In this document: positions 41,919 through 49,722 of the stretch, piece by piece
Position numbering within the stretch: position 1 is the first letter of the stretch
How the letters are laid out: each line of letters begins with the position of its first letter
From: JACPRL01 sp035573715
Lineage (GTDB): Bacteria > Acidobacteriota > Terriglobia > Acidiferrales > 2-02-FULL-67-57
DNA length: 64,000 bases
Direction: 5' to 3'
NCBI GenBank assembly: GCA_035573715.1
Contig: DATLZZ010000025.1
Coordinates: forward strand, 124,001-188,000
Translations under genes and position numbers: made by a program
The notes under the pieces: model-generated
What the model was told of the DNA's origin: nothing
The model's database searches: none
What the model saw: only the letters and a program-made list of their open reading frames with translations

Positions 41919-42461
41919 ATGACTACCCCAATTGAAAAGAAAAGACTTACGGGGCGACAACCCGACAAGGTGTCGGTCCCCGAGGAGCGCCGCTGCACCC
42001 ACCTGCATCCGGACGGCCGGCGCTGCCAGCAGCGCCGCTGGCGGAACAAAGAGGTCTGCTACCACCACGACCCGGAGGCGGCCGAGCAGCGCAAGAACCG
42101 CGCCCGGGCAGTGAGCTGGTTGGGGATGATTTCCGGCACCGAAGTCCACGCTCTGCTGGCGCGGGTGATTGACGACCTGCGCGCCAATCGCATCAAGCCC
42201 GGGCAGGCCTACGCCGTCGGCTACCTGGCGGAGTTGCTGCTGCGCAACTACCACCGCATGGCCTACGAGTACGACAAGGTAAAGTCGAACTGGGAGCGCT
42301 GGCGGGAAATCGGCGACCGCGTCCATGCCCTGGACATCGGCACCCACCAACTCTCCCTGCTGGGAGAGGAAGACGAGGAAGAGGAGGAAGAGAGCGAGAA
42401 GAGCGCGGGCGACGCCGCCTCCCCGGAGGCGGAAACCAGCCGCAACGGCCAGAACTGCTAG
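41919..42461 (+). CDS. unknown protein with a CCCH-type zinc-knuckle-like N-terminus
   Basis: A 180-residue protein. Residues 26-50 contain C26-x9-C36-x10-C47-x2-H50 within RRCTHLHPDGRRC and KEVCYHHDPEA, a likely zinc site. A helical middle follows (VHALLARVIDDLRANRIKPGQAYAVGYLAELLLRNYHRM), then a very acidic stretch (EEDEEEEEESEKS). I recognise no named family. It may bind nucleic acid or protein. It runs opposite to its phosphonate-gene neighbours. Confidence 0.65.
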   Translation: MTTPIEKKRLTGRQPDKVSVPEERRCTHLHPDGRRCQQRRWRNKEVCYHHDPEAAEQRKNRARAVSWLGMISGTEVHALLARVIDDLRANRIKPGQAYAVGYLAELLLRNYHRMAYEYDKVKSNWERWREIGDRVHALDIGTHQLSLLGEEDEEEEEESEKSAGDAASPEAETSRNGQNC

Positions 42462-42529
42462 CAACCTCAGCGGGACGGCCCGGCATCTATTTCGGGCAAG
42501 TGTCCGCAGCCAGCGGCACGGAGGCGTCC

Positions 42530-43366
42530 ATGCCAGAAACGGAAGCAGAAAAGAAGGAAGTCATTCATCATTCTCATCCCATTCCTGTTTGGCTCACACT
42601 GGTCGTAGCACTTTTTGCCATTATTATTGTTTTTCTGGGCATCGGGCAGTTTCGCGCCAATCAGGAACTGACGGTCTTCCGCCAGGAGACCGCGACCCAA
42701 CTTCAGACGCTCACCACCAGCAATGAATCTCTGCAAGCGCAGGTGGGCGACTTGCAGAGCGACATACAGGCGGCCACCGAGAAGCTCGGCCTGACCGAAA
42801 AGCAACTGGCGCAGGCGCGCGCGGTGGCGCGCAAGCTGCGCGAGGAGCAGCAGAAGACGGCCGAGCACCTCAACGCCCAGCTGGAAGAGCAGGCCAACCA
42901 GTTGGACGCGGTGGAAGGCCAGGTGACCGCGGTGCAGAGCAGCGTGGCTGAAACCCAGGGCAACCTGAGTGAAACCCGTTCGCGGCTGGAGCGGGTGGCG
43001 GGCGACCTCGGCGTCCAGAGCGGCCTCATCGCCCGCAACCGCGAGGAGCTGGAGGAGCTCAAGCGGCGCGGCGAGCGCGACTACTTCGAGTTCGACCTGG
43101 CCCGCTCGAGGGACTACAGCCGCGTGGGCATGGTCTCGGTGCGCGTCAACAAGGTGGACGTCAAGCGCAACAAGTACACCGCCACCTTGCTGGTGAACGA
43201 CAAGGTCATCGAGAAGAAGGAGAAGACCTTGCTCGAGCCCGTGCAGTTCTATCTGCCCGGCACCCGCCATCTGCTGGAGATGGTGGTGTTCGAGATGCAG
43301 AAGAATCGCATCGGCGGCTACTTGAGCGCTCCCAAGGAGCTGGCCGTCGCCCGGCCTCCGCAGTAG
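42530..43366 (+). CDS. membrane-anchored coiled-coil protein
   Basis: A 278-residue protein with one membrane helix (PVWLTLVVALFAIIIVFLGIG, about residues 20-41). A long coiled coil follows (about 50-185; LQTLTTSNESLQAQVGDLQSDIQAATEKLGLTEK in outline) and then a beta-rich C-terminal domain (SVRVNKVDVKRNKYTATLLVNDKVIEKKEKTLLEPVQFYLPG). A GGAGG site supports ATG 42530 over GTG 42500. A strong terminator follows. It is probably periplasmic and structural or signalling; function unknown. Confidence 0.75.
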   Translation: MPETEAEKKEVIHHSHPIPVWLTLVVALFAIIIVFLGIGQFRANQELTVFRQETATQLQTLTTSNESLQAQVGDLQSDIQAATEKLGLTEKQLAQARAVARKLREEQQKTAEHLNAQLEEQANQLDAVEGQVTAVQSSVAETQGNLSETRSRLERVAGDLGVQSGLIARNREELEELKRRGERDYFEFDLARSRDYSRVGMVSVRVNKVDVKRNKYTATLLVNDKVIEKKEKTLLEPVQFYLPGTRHLLEMVVFEMQKNRIGGYLSAPKELAVARPPQ

Positions 43367-43389
43367 ACCGCGGCGCCACAAACTGAGTT

Positions 43390-43471
43390 GCTGGGCCGGG
43401 AGGTCTTCAACCCTACGCTCCTTCGCAAGACCCCCTCGGGGCTCTCTCGGCCCGGCTTCGTTTTTTTTTTT
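43390..43471 (+). terminator. rho-independent terminator after the coiled-coil gene
   Basis: A 13-bp stem (43390-43402 with 43444-43456, containing two G-U pairs) encloses a 41-nt loop with an inner CCCC/GGGG hairpin, followed by eleven T at 43461-43471. Confidence 0.8.
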
Positions 43472-43491
43472 GCGGAAGGTCGGCGCTCGGC

Positions 43492-44784
43492 TCAGTCGGC
43501 TTCCGCGGACGCGCGCGAAGCGCCGCGGAACAAGCGGTTGTTGTAGAGAGTCAGAATCCAGACCAGGTTGGCGCCCAGGGTCACGAACGCCAGCAGCAGT
43601 TCGCGCAGGTCGAGCAGGCAGAACGCCAGAATCGCATAGGGCAGAAAGGCGCGCCGGGTCAGGAAGTAGAACTTGCGCGCAAACCAGTGGAAGAAGTTGC
43701 GGCTGTGCTGCTCCAGCTTGAGGTGAATGCGGTTGGGGTAATCGGTCGGATTGTCGCCGCTCGCCAGCCGCCGCTGCCGCGCCAGGGTGATGAAGCTCAG
43801 CACGGTGCCGAAGACGAACAGGCCGCCGATGGTCAGGTAGTGGGACGAGCCGCTCTCGCGGTAGAGCCCGATGGCCAGCCCGCTGAAGATGCAGAGGTAG
43901 CTGCCGATGTCGGCGGCGGATTCCAAGTACACGCCGAAGTGCGATTCCTGAAACTTCAGCCGCGCCACCATGCCGTCGACGTGGTCCATGATGCCGCTGA
44001 AGTAGGCCAGCAGCGCGCCGCCCAGCGCCCACCAGTAGCTGCCTTGCGCAAAGGCCACCGCCGAGCAGACCGCAAAGGCGAATCCCAAACCGGTGATGAA
44101 GTTCGGCGTCGCCGGCGTCTTCAGGAACAGGCGAATCAGCCGCTCGGCCACCACCAGCTTGTTGAAGCGGGCGAAGATGCCGTCGGAGGGCTTGAGGTTG
44201 AAGTGCGTGAGCTCGCGGTGAATCGAGCGCAGCAGCGCGCGGTCGCTGGTGCGCGGCCAGAGGCGCGCCGTCAAGGCCACGCTTTCGGCGCGGTGCTCGC
44301 CGCGCAGGTGACGATAGAGGGCCGCGAGGCGCCGCGCGTTCGGGACGGCGTCCAGAGCGGCAAAGACGGCGGCGTTGCCGTAGTAGAGGCTGGCGCCGGC
44401 GGGCTCCAGCTCTTCCGGCGTATCGTCCGGCCGCGCCACCCGCAGCACGCACTCGCCGAGCGGCGCCGACGCCAGCGCTTTCAGCGCCGCGGCGTCGAAC
44501 ACCGAATCGGCAAAGAGGATGATGAAGTCGTTCGGCAGGTGAGTCCGCGCCGCGCGCAGCGCCTCGATTTCCGAGCCGGCGCTGGGAATCCACTTCCACG
44601 CCAGATGGACGCGCTTATCGCGCAGCAGCGGCGCGGGATCGTCGCCGCCGGCAATCAGCAGCTCTTCGACGCCGGCGCGCTGCGCCGAGAGCACCGCGCG
44701 CAGGAACACCGGCAAGCCGGCCAGCCGCGGCGTCTGCGCCGCCGGCGCCAGCGTCAGGTTGACCAATACCGCCTTCCGCACCAT
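43492..44784 (-). CDS. nucleotidyltransferase-like/CDP-alcohol phosphotransferase fusion
   Basis: A 430-residue protein. Residues 1-190 resemble a degenerate nucleotidyltransferase (LAGLPVFLRAVLSAQRAGVEELLIAGG, FADSVFDAAALKAL) without the Gly-rich LAAGxG loop. From residue 225 it is a membrane CDP-alcohol phosphatidyltransferase: D267-x2-D270-G-x2-A-R275-x8-G284-x3-E288-x3-D292, where the third Asp of the family motif is Glu. The layout resembles bifunctional IPCT/DIPP synthases. In this cluster it could join a CMP-activated phosphonate or polyol phosphate to a lipid; substrate unknown. Confidence 0.82.
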   Translation of the reverse strand: MVRKAVLVNLTLAPAAQTPRLAGLPVFLRAVLSAQRAGVEELLIAGGDDPAPLLRDKRVHLAWKWIPSAGSEIEALRAARTHLPNDFIILFADSVFDAAALKALASAPLGECVLRVARPDDTPEELEPAGASLYYGNAAVFAALDAVPNARRLAALYRHLRGEHRAESVALTARLWPRTSDRALLRSIHRELTHFNLKPSDGIFARFNKLVVAERLIRLFLKTPATPNFITGLGFAFAVCSAVAFAQGSYWWALGGALLAYFSGIMDHVDGMVARLKFQESHFGVYLESAADIGSYLCIFSGLAIGLYRESGSSHYLTIGGLFVFGTVLSFITLARQRRLASGDNPTDYPNRIHLKLEQHSRNFFHWFARKFYFLTRRAFLPYAILAFCLLDLRELLLAFVTLGANLVWILTLYNNRLFRGASRASAEAD

Positions 44785-44806
44785 TGCGCTCTTAATCCCA
44801 GCAGTG

Positions 44807-44858
44807 TGTCATTCCGAACCCGCCACTCGCAGACCGAGTGGCGGGTTGAGAAATCTGC
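44807..44858. repeat. intergenic palindromic repeat, family A copy 2
   Basis: TGTCATTCCGA, a perfect 11-bp stem (CCCGCCACTCG/CGAGTGGCGGG, 44819-44829 with 44835-44845), then GAGAAATCTGC. It shares end sequences with 32492-32542. It fills most of the 78-bp gap between two genes of the cluster. Confidence 0.7.
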
Positions 44859-44862
44859 GGTC

Positions 44863-45972
44863 TCACGCCCGCACGGTGCCCGACGCCAACACCGGCTTCT
44901 GGCGCGACGTCGGCGGCTCGAGCTCCAGCAGTTCATAAATCCTGTTCACCGCGCGCTCGGTCGCCGTGCCGGGCCGATAGAACATATCGGCGGCGGCGGC
45001 GCGGCGGATCTCGCTCATCTTTTCCGGGTGCGCGAGCCCATCCTCGACGGCGGCTTCCAGTTCCTCGAGCGTGTTGGCCATCACGCCCACTTTCTGGCCC
45101 CACACGTCGGTGTCCCAGCGCTCCTTGTTGATCTCGTACTTTTCCGGCGTGGGCAGGAAGATCACCGGCCGATCGCGCAGCAGGAATTCGTTGGCTGCCG
45201 AGCTGAAGTCGGAGATGAGCAGGTCGGCCAGCGCCAGATACGGCACGATGTCGAAGCCCTCAATAATGCGCACCTGGCCGCCGGCGCGCTTCCGGACTTC
45301 CTTCAGCCAGTCCTGTGCGGTGCGGCGAAAGTCGAGGCTCTTGTCGTGCAACTTGATGAGCAGGTTGACAGGCATCCGCTGCAGCCGTTCGATGACCTCG
45401 AGCCCGTTGGTGGTGATGGAGGAATGCGTGCCGCTGGGCGCGTAGAGCACGACGGGCAGCGCGGGGTCGAGCTCCAACTGGCGCCGCAGCGCCGCGGTGT
45501 CAATCTCGCCGTTGACCATCCGGTCGAGCTTCGGCATCCCGATCATGTCGATGCGCGGGTCGTCTTCGCGCAGGATGCCCTTCTGCGCGAAGCGCCGCGC
45601 CATGTAGGGCCCGCTGAGGAAGAAGCGGTCGTAGTCGAGAATCGCCGGTTTGAGAAAACAGTTGGTGATGGCCACGCCGTGGAAAATCTGCACCCGCAGG
45701 CGGGCGCGTGGGGCGACATCGAACTTGAGATAGACCGGCGCCAGCAGCAGGTCGTAGGCCCGCGTGGTGGAGAGCAGCGAGCTGACCTTCTTGCCCTTGA
45801 CGGGGAACAAATCAAAGAGGTGCGTCTTCATCCGCCAGCCCAGGAAGTTGGCCGACCAGAACCAGCCGAGGCGCTCGTCGGCCGCCAGCCGCTCGTACAC
45901 CGGCTGGAAAAAGACGAAGTGGTGCGGCAGCGCCGCGTGGAAGAGCAAACGCTTCGAGCCGTTCTCCGACAT
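44863..45972 (-). CDS. CDP-glycerol glycerophosphotransferase family protein
   Basis: A 369-residue TagB/TagF-like enzyme. Signatures are FHGVAITN, IGMPKLDRM, VLYAPSGTHSSI, and PYLALADLLISDFSSAANEFLLRDRPVIFLPTP. These enzymes polymerise or prime glycerol-phosphate (teichoic acid-like) chains from CDP-activated donors. In a Gram-negative-type genome with a phosphonate cluster the donor may be a different CDP- or CMP-linked alcohol. It has no signal peptide and acts at the inner face of the membrane. Confidence 0.88.
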   Translation of the reverse strand: MSENGSKRLLFHAALPHHFVFFQPVYERLAADERLGWFWSANFLGWRMKTHLFDLFPVKGKKVSSLLSTTRAYDLLLAPVYLKFDVAPRARLRVQIFHGVAITNCFLKPAILDYDRFFLSGPYMARRFAQKGILREDDPRIDMIGMPKLDRMVNGEIDTAALRRQLELDPALPVVLYAPSGTHSSITTNGLEVIERLQRMPVNLLIKLHDKSLDFRRTAQDWLKEVRKRAGGQVRIIEGFDIVPYLALADLLISDFSSAANEFLLRDRPVIFLPTPEKYEINKERWDTDVWGQKVGVMANTLEELEAAVEDGLAHPEKMSEIRRAAAADMFYRPGTATERAVNRIYELLELEPPTSRQKPVLASGTVRA

Positions 45973-46002
45973 TTCCTGGGTATTATACAGCGGAAGCGGC
46001 CT

Positions 46003-46977
46003 CTAGCCGCGGCGGCGCACGGCGTAGCGGCCCAACAGCGCCAATCCCAGGGCCGCCCAGAAGATGCCGCGCAGCCGCTGCACCAGCGCCAGGCTGGCGC
46101 CGTGCTCGACCCCGAGCTTCATCAGCTTGAACAGGGCCGCCAGTCCGCCTTCGTCCGTGCCCACGCGGCCGGGCACGAAGAAGAACGCCGTCGTCAGACC
46201 TTTGCTGAAGGCCTCGATGATGACCACTTCCATCCAGCCCACCGGCACGCCCATCGCCACGAGGATGATGTAGATTTCCAGCAGCGCAAAGAGCTGCGAG
46301 ACCAGCTCCCACAGAAACATCAGCCGGAAGCGCCGCGTGTTCTCGGCGTAGAAGTTGAGCAGTTGCTGTTCGGAGTTTTCCAGCTTTTCGCGCCGGCGCT
46401 CGACCCAGCCGCGCCACCCGGCGTGCGCCAGCAGGTTCAGCGAGCCTGCCAGCACCCGCACGCGCCGCTGCAGAATCCAGCGCCCGCCCAGCCACATCAC
46501 CAGGAAAAGAACAATCACCACCACGGCGGCGAGTCGATTCTGCGCCGCCGGTTCCAGCCGCACCACCGCCAGCGCCAGCCCGGCAATCAGCACGAAGCTC
46601 GAGGTGATGGTGTAGGCGCCCGTCTCGAGCACCGCGCCGCCCAAGCCCACGCGGAACGGTACCTGACTGCGCAGCAAGCCCGCCTTGACCGGCTCGCTCA
46701 GCAGCGGCCCGGCAAAGGTCAGGTAGCCGAGCGTCTGACCCGCCAGCCGTGCGCGGAACATCTCGCCGAACGACGGCAGCTCGTGATGCCCGGCAAAGGC
46801 GTAGCGCCACGCCTGCGTCCGCGCCAGGTAGCGGCCGGTCGAAACCAGCAGCACCAGCAGGAACGTCCAGCCCACATCCACCAACTGATGAAGGATGAGG
46901 CTCCAGCCGATGCCGTTCAGCAGGACGACAAAGAACACCACGCCCACAAGCAGCGAAATCAACTCGAGCTTGCGCAT
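46003..46977 (-). CDS. LPG-synthase-TM/UPF0104-like membrane protein (flippase-type)
   Basis: A 324-residue integral membrane protein with about eight helices of the lysylphosphatidylglycerol-synthase transmembrane (YbhN/AglD) family: RYLARTQAWRYAF, AGQTLGYLTFAGPLLSEPVKAGLLR, FVPGRVGTDEGGLAALFKLM (the PGxxGxxEG-type motif). There is no aminoacyl-transfer domain, so it is probably a lipid translocator or lipid-linked precursor handler. ATG 46977 is preferred over 47013, which adds a poor leader. It lies 30 bp before the glycerophosphotransferase gene. Confidence 0.83.
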   Translation of the reverse strand: MRKLELISLLVGVVFFVVLLNGIGWSLILHQLVDVGWTFLLVLLVSTGRYLARTQAWRYAFAGHHELPSFGEMFRARLAGQTLGYLTFAGPLLSEPVKAGLLRSQVPFRVGLGGAVLETGAYTITSSFVLIAGLALAVVRLEPAAQNRLAAVVVIVLFLVMWLGGRWILQRRVRVLAGSLNLLAHAGWRGWVERRREKLENSEQQLLNFYAENTRRFRLMFLWELVSQLFALLEIYIILVAMGVPVGWMEVVIIEAFSKGLTTAFFFVPGRVGTDEGGLAALFKLMKLGVEHGASLALVQRLRGIFWAALGLALLGRYAVRRRG

Positions 46978-47061
46978 GCCGGCGGCGATGGCGGTCCCTC
47001 CGCAGAAAAGCACACAAGCGTAGTGGGATTCTCACTCCCTGTAAACGGGTCCGGCGAGGGA

Positions 47062-49719
47062 CTAGCGCGCGCCGTTGGCGTTGGCTTTGGCGCGGGCAAT
47101 CGTGGCGCCGGCGGGCATCTCGAGCAGCGGCCGCCCGGCAAAGGGGAGGAACGGCCGCTCGCGGATGGCGCCCGGCTGGCGCACCACGCGGTTCTGCGGA
47201 TCGAGCATGCCCATCAGCTCGGCGAGTGTGGGCGCGATGTCCATCGTGGTCGCGGGCTCGCTCACGCGCGCGCCGGCCGGCAAGCCGAAGTTCCGTCCGC
47301 CCCACAGCAAGAACGTCGTGCGCGTAACCTCCTCGATCAACCCGCCATGGCTGCCGCCGGACGTCTGGCTCTTGGAGGAGAAATTCCACAGGTGGTTGCT
47401 CCACAGCAGCAGGTCGGGCTGCTGCGAGCGGTACTTCCAGCGCAGGCCGTTCAGGTAGCGCTGGCGGTCGGCCTCGCTCGGGAAGCCGGCGAGCACTTCC
47501 TGGAACTGCGGGTTGGCCACGAACGGCTCGGCGTGGAAGCCGGCGATGTCGTCGAAGATGAGCGGCGCCACGGTGTAATGGGTGTTGTGCACGGCGCGCA
47601 GCCACTCGCGCGGGCTGTGGAACTGGTCCAGCCACCAGAAAGCGGGCGTGCCGTCCGAGGAGGCGAAGCCGGGATCGTGGAGCAGGCCGAGCGGGTCGAG
47701 CTCGTTGGCGGCCTCCAGCTCGAACCCGCCATCGGCGCGTTGCGCGAGCCTGCGAATGGGGACATAGCGCAGGTCGCCGTTGGCGGCTTCAAGCAGCAGC
47801 GCCTGGTCGCCGCGCCGCAGGCTGTGCTGCGCGGTCGAAACAATCCAGACGACCTGCCGCAACTCCGCTTGCGGCTCGAGCCACCCGCGCGCCACCAGCG
47901 CCGCGCGCACGGGTTCGACCGGGAGCGTCCGCACGATCAGATCCACCGGGTTCGGTTCCTGGCCGACGGGCGGATTCGGCAGGCGGTAGTCCGAAAAGAT
48001 GGAGATGTAGTCCATCGGCGCCGGCTGGCCGCGCAGGTTCACGGTGGTCTCGACCCAGTTCAGGTTTTCATCCAGTCCGAGGGTGAAGTGCGTGAGCTGG
48101 TAGACGGAATTGCGCCGCCCGAAGTAGCGCTTGGGAATCAGGTCGGGGATGGCCGGCTTGTTCTTCTCCAGCCAGGCCAGCGGGTCGGGCGCGCGGCACA
48201 GCTCGGCCAGACGGCGCAGGGCGCGCAACTGTTCGGCGTCGAGCTTCTGCTCCTCTTCGAGACGAAAGGCGGCGTCGCGCCAGTAGAAATCCGTCCGCGC
48301 CTTCAGGTTCGGCAGCCAGGCTCGCACGCCGAGGTAGTAATCCTCGTAGCCTTTGAGTTCCGGCTCGAGCCACTGCCACAGGTCGGCGAGCGTGGCGCGC
48401 AGCATGTCGTTCAGTCGCGCCCGCTGCGCCTCGCTCAGCCGGCGTTGCTGGCGCGCCAGCAACAGCAGGTGCAGCCGGTTCAGTTCGTTGTTGCGCAGGT
48501 GGACTTCGGCGCGGGCGTTGCCGAAGTTGTCGATGAAGGCGGTGGAGTAGCCTTCTTCGCCGCCGGCCTGCGGGCCGTAGGGCGAGAACGGGCTTTCATA
48601 GATGCGCGGGTAGTCGACGCCCGGCACCGGCGTGGTGAGCGCGCGGCCGGCATCTTCCGCCATCACGGTGGCGACGGTGTGACCGCCGAAGAGCCGGGTA
48701 CGAAAGGCGCGGGTGATGGGCCAGGCCTGGTTGATGACGCCGGGCTCGTACTCCGAGCCGTGGTCGCTGACCACGGCCACGAGCGTGGAGTCGCGCCGGC
48801 GGCTCTTCTCCACCGCGCTCAGGATGCGCCCGAGGCGCCGGTCGAGCCGGATCATGCGGTGCACCAGGTTTTCCGGCGTCGGGTCGACGTGGTGCTGGTG
48901 GTCGAGCGAGAAAAAGGTGCTGATGTAGTCGTAGCGCTCGCCGTGCGCGGCGTCCGGCTCCAGAACCTTCTCTGCGATGTGGTCGGCCACGAACTCTTCC
49001 GCGAAATCGGGATAATCCATTCCTTCGACGCGCCGCGTCATGTGGCGGCGGGCGATGCTCCACGGGTTCGTTCCGCCGGCGGACAGGTAGGCGGTCGCCA
49101 TGCCGCCCAGGTAGCTGGCGGGGGTGAGGCGGTAGTACATCTGCGGGGTGTCGTAGCGGCGAAGCGGCTGGAAGGCGTCGGCGAACAGGCTCACGCCGGT
49201 CTGGTCGAGCTCCCAGACGGCGGTGGTCTTGCGGCCGCGCCGCCAGGCGATGTCCCAGGTGTCGCGGAAGGCGTCGAGGTAGCCGCGCAACTGGCCGTTA
49301 TTGCGGTTGAAGTACATGTGCCGCTTGATTACGCTGGGCTGGCCGGTCTCAATCACCGACCACGCGATGGAACTCAGCGTGGTGGTGGCCGAGTACATGT
49401 TTTCCGCCACCACGCCCTGCTCGTAGAAGCAGCGCCGCAGGTTGGGCAGCAGGTCGCGGTTGCCGGTTTGCAGCCGGAACATAGCCACTGCGCGCCGGAA
49501 GCCTTCCGGGTCGGGCAGCCGCTCGACCCTCTCGGGGTCGTCGGGATCCATCAGCGCATCGACCAGGAGCGGGCTCAGGCCGTCCACCTTGATGACGATG
49601 AGCCGCGGCGGCGGCGAATCCGTCGGCGGCGGTGGCGCCGGCTCGGCCGCGCGCGCGCCAAGCGCAGCAGCCAGCAAGAGCACCAGCGCGACTGCGAGAA
49701 GGAACCGAGGCCGCGTCAT
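47062..49719 (-). CDS. large secreted alkaline-phosphatase-superfamily enzyme
   Basis: An 885-residue protein with a signal peptide (LGARAAEP). The type I phosphodiesterase/nucleotide pyrophosphatase fold is marked by IVIKVDGLSP (Asp46), a Thr/Ser nucleophile in YSATTTLSSIAW (residues 109-120), DHQHHVDPTPEN, VSDHG and a C-terminal His in GGSHGG. It could act on phosphoesters, phosphonate esters or sulfates, or as a head-group transferase. It is about twice the size of simple family members, with a long insert at roughly residues 400-700. It is 3 bp from the upstream unknown gene. Confidence 0.83.
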   Translation of the reverse strand: MTRPRFLLAVALVLLLAAALGARAAEPAPPPPTDSPPPRLIVIKVDGLSPLLVDALMDPDDPERVERLPDPEGFRRAVAMFRLQTGNRDLLPNLRRCFYEQGVVAENMYSATTTLSSIAWSVIETGQPSVIKRHMYFNRNNGQLRGYLDAFRDTWDIAWRRGRKTTAVWELDQTGVSLFADAFQPLRRYDTPQMYYRLTPASYLGGMATAYLSAGGTNPWSIARRHMTRRVEGMDYPDFAEEFVADHIAEKVLEPDAAHGERYDYISTFFSLDHQHHVDPTPENLVHRMIRLDRRLGRILSAVEKSRRRDSTLVAVVSDHGSEYEPGVINQAWPITRAFRTRLFGGHTVATVMAEDAGRALTTPVPGVDYPRIYESPFSPYGPQAGGEEGYSTAFIDNFGNARAEVHLRNNELNRLHLLLLARQQRRLSEAQRARLNDMLRATLADLWQWLEPELKGYEDYYLGVRAWLPNLKARTDFYWRDAAFRLEEEQKLDAEQLRALRRLAELCRAPDPLAWLEKNKPAIPDLIPKRYFGRRNSVYQLTHFTLGLDENLNWVETTVNLRGQPAPMDYISIFSDYRLPNPPVGQEPNPVDLIVRTLPVEPVRAALVARGWLEPQAELRQVVWIVSTAQHSLRRGDQALLLEAANGDLRYVPIRRLAQRADGGFELEAANELDPLGLLHDPGFASSDGTPAFWWLDQFHSPREWLRAVHNTHYTVAPLIFDDIAGFHAEPFVANPQFQEVLAGFPSEADRQRYLNGLRWKYRSQQPDLLLWSNHLWNFSSKSQTSGGSHGGLIEEVTRTTFLLWGGRNFGLPAGARVSEPATTMDIAPTLAELMGMLDPQNRVVRQPGAIRERPFLPFAGRPLLEMPAGATIARAKANANGAR

Positions 49720-49722
49720 GGG

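Noticed and set aside
41400..41922. Plus-strand frames in the divergent phosphonate gap (up to 155 codons).
   Set aside because: Their products are Arg/Lys/Pro low complexity generated by the inverted GCGGTTTTT repeats, with no ribosome-binding site.
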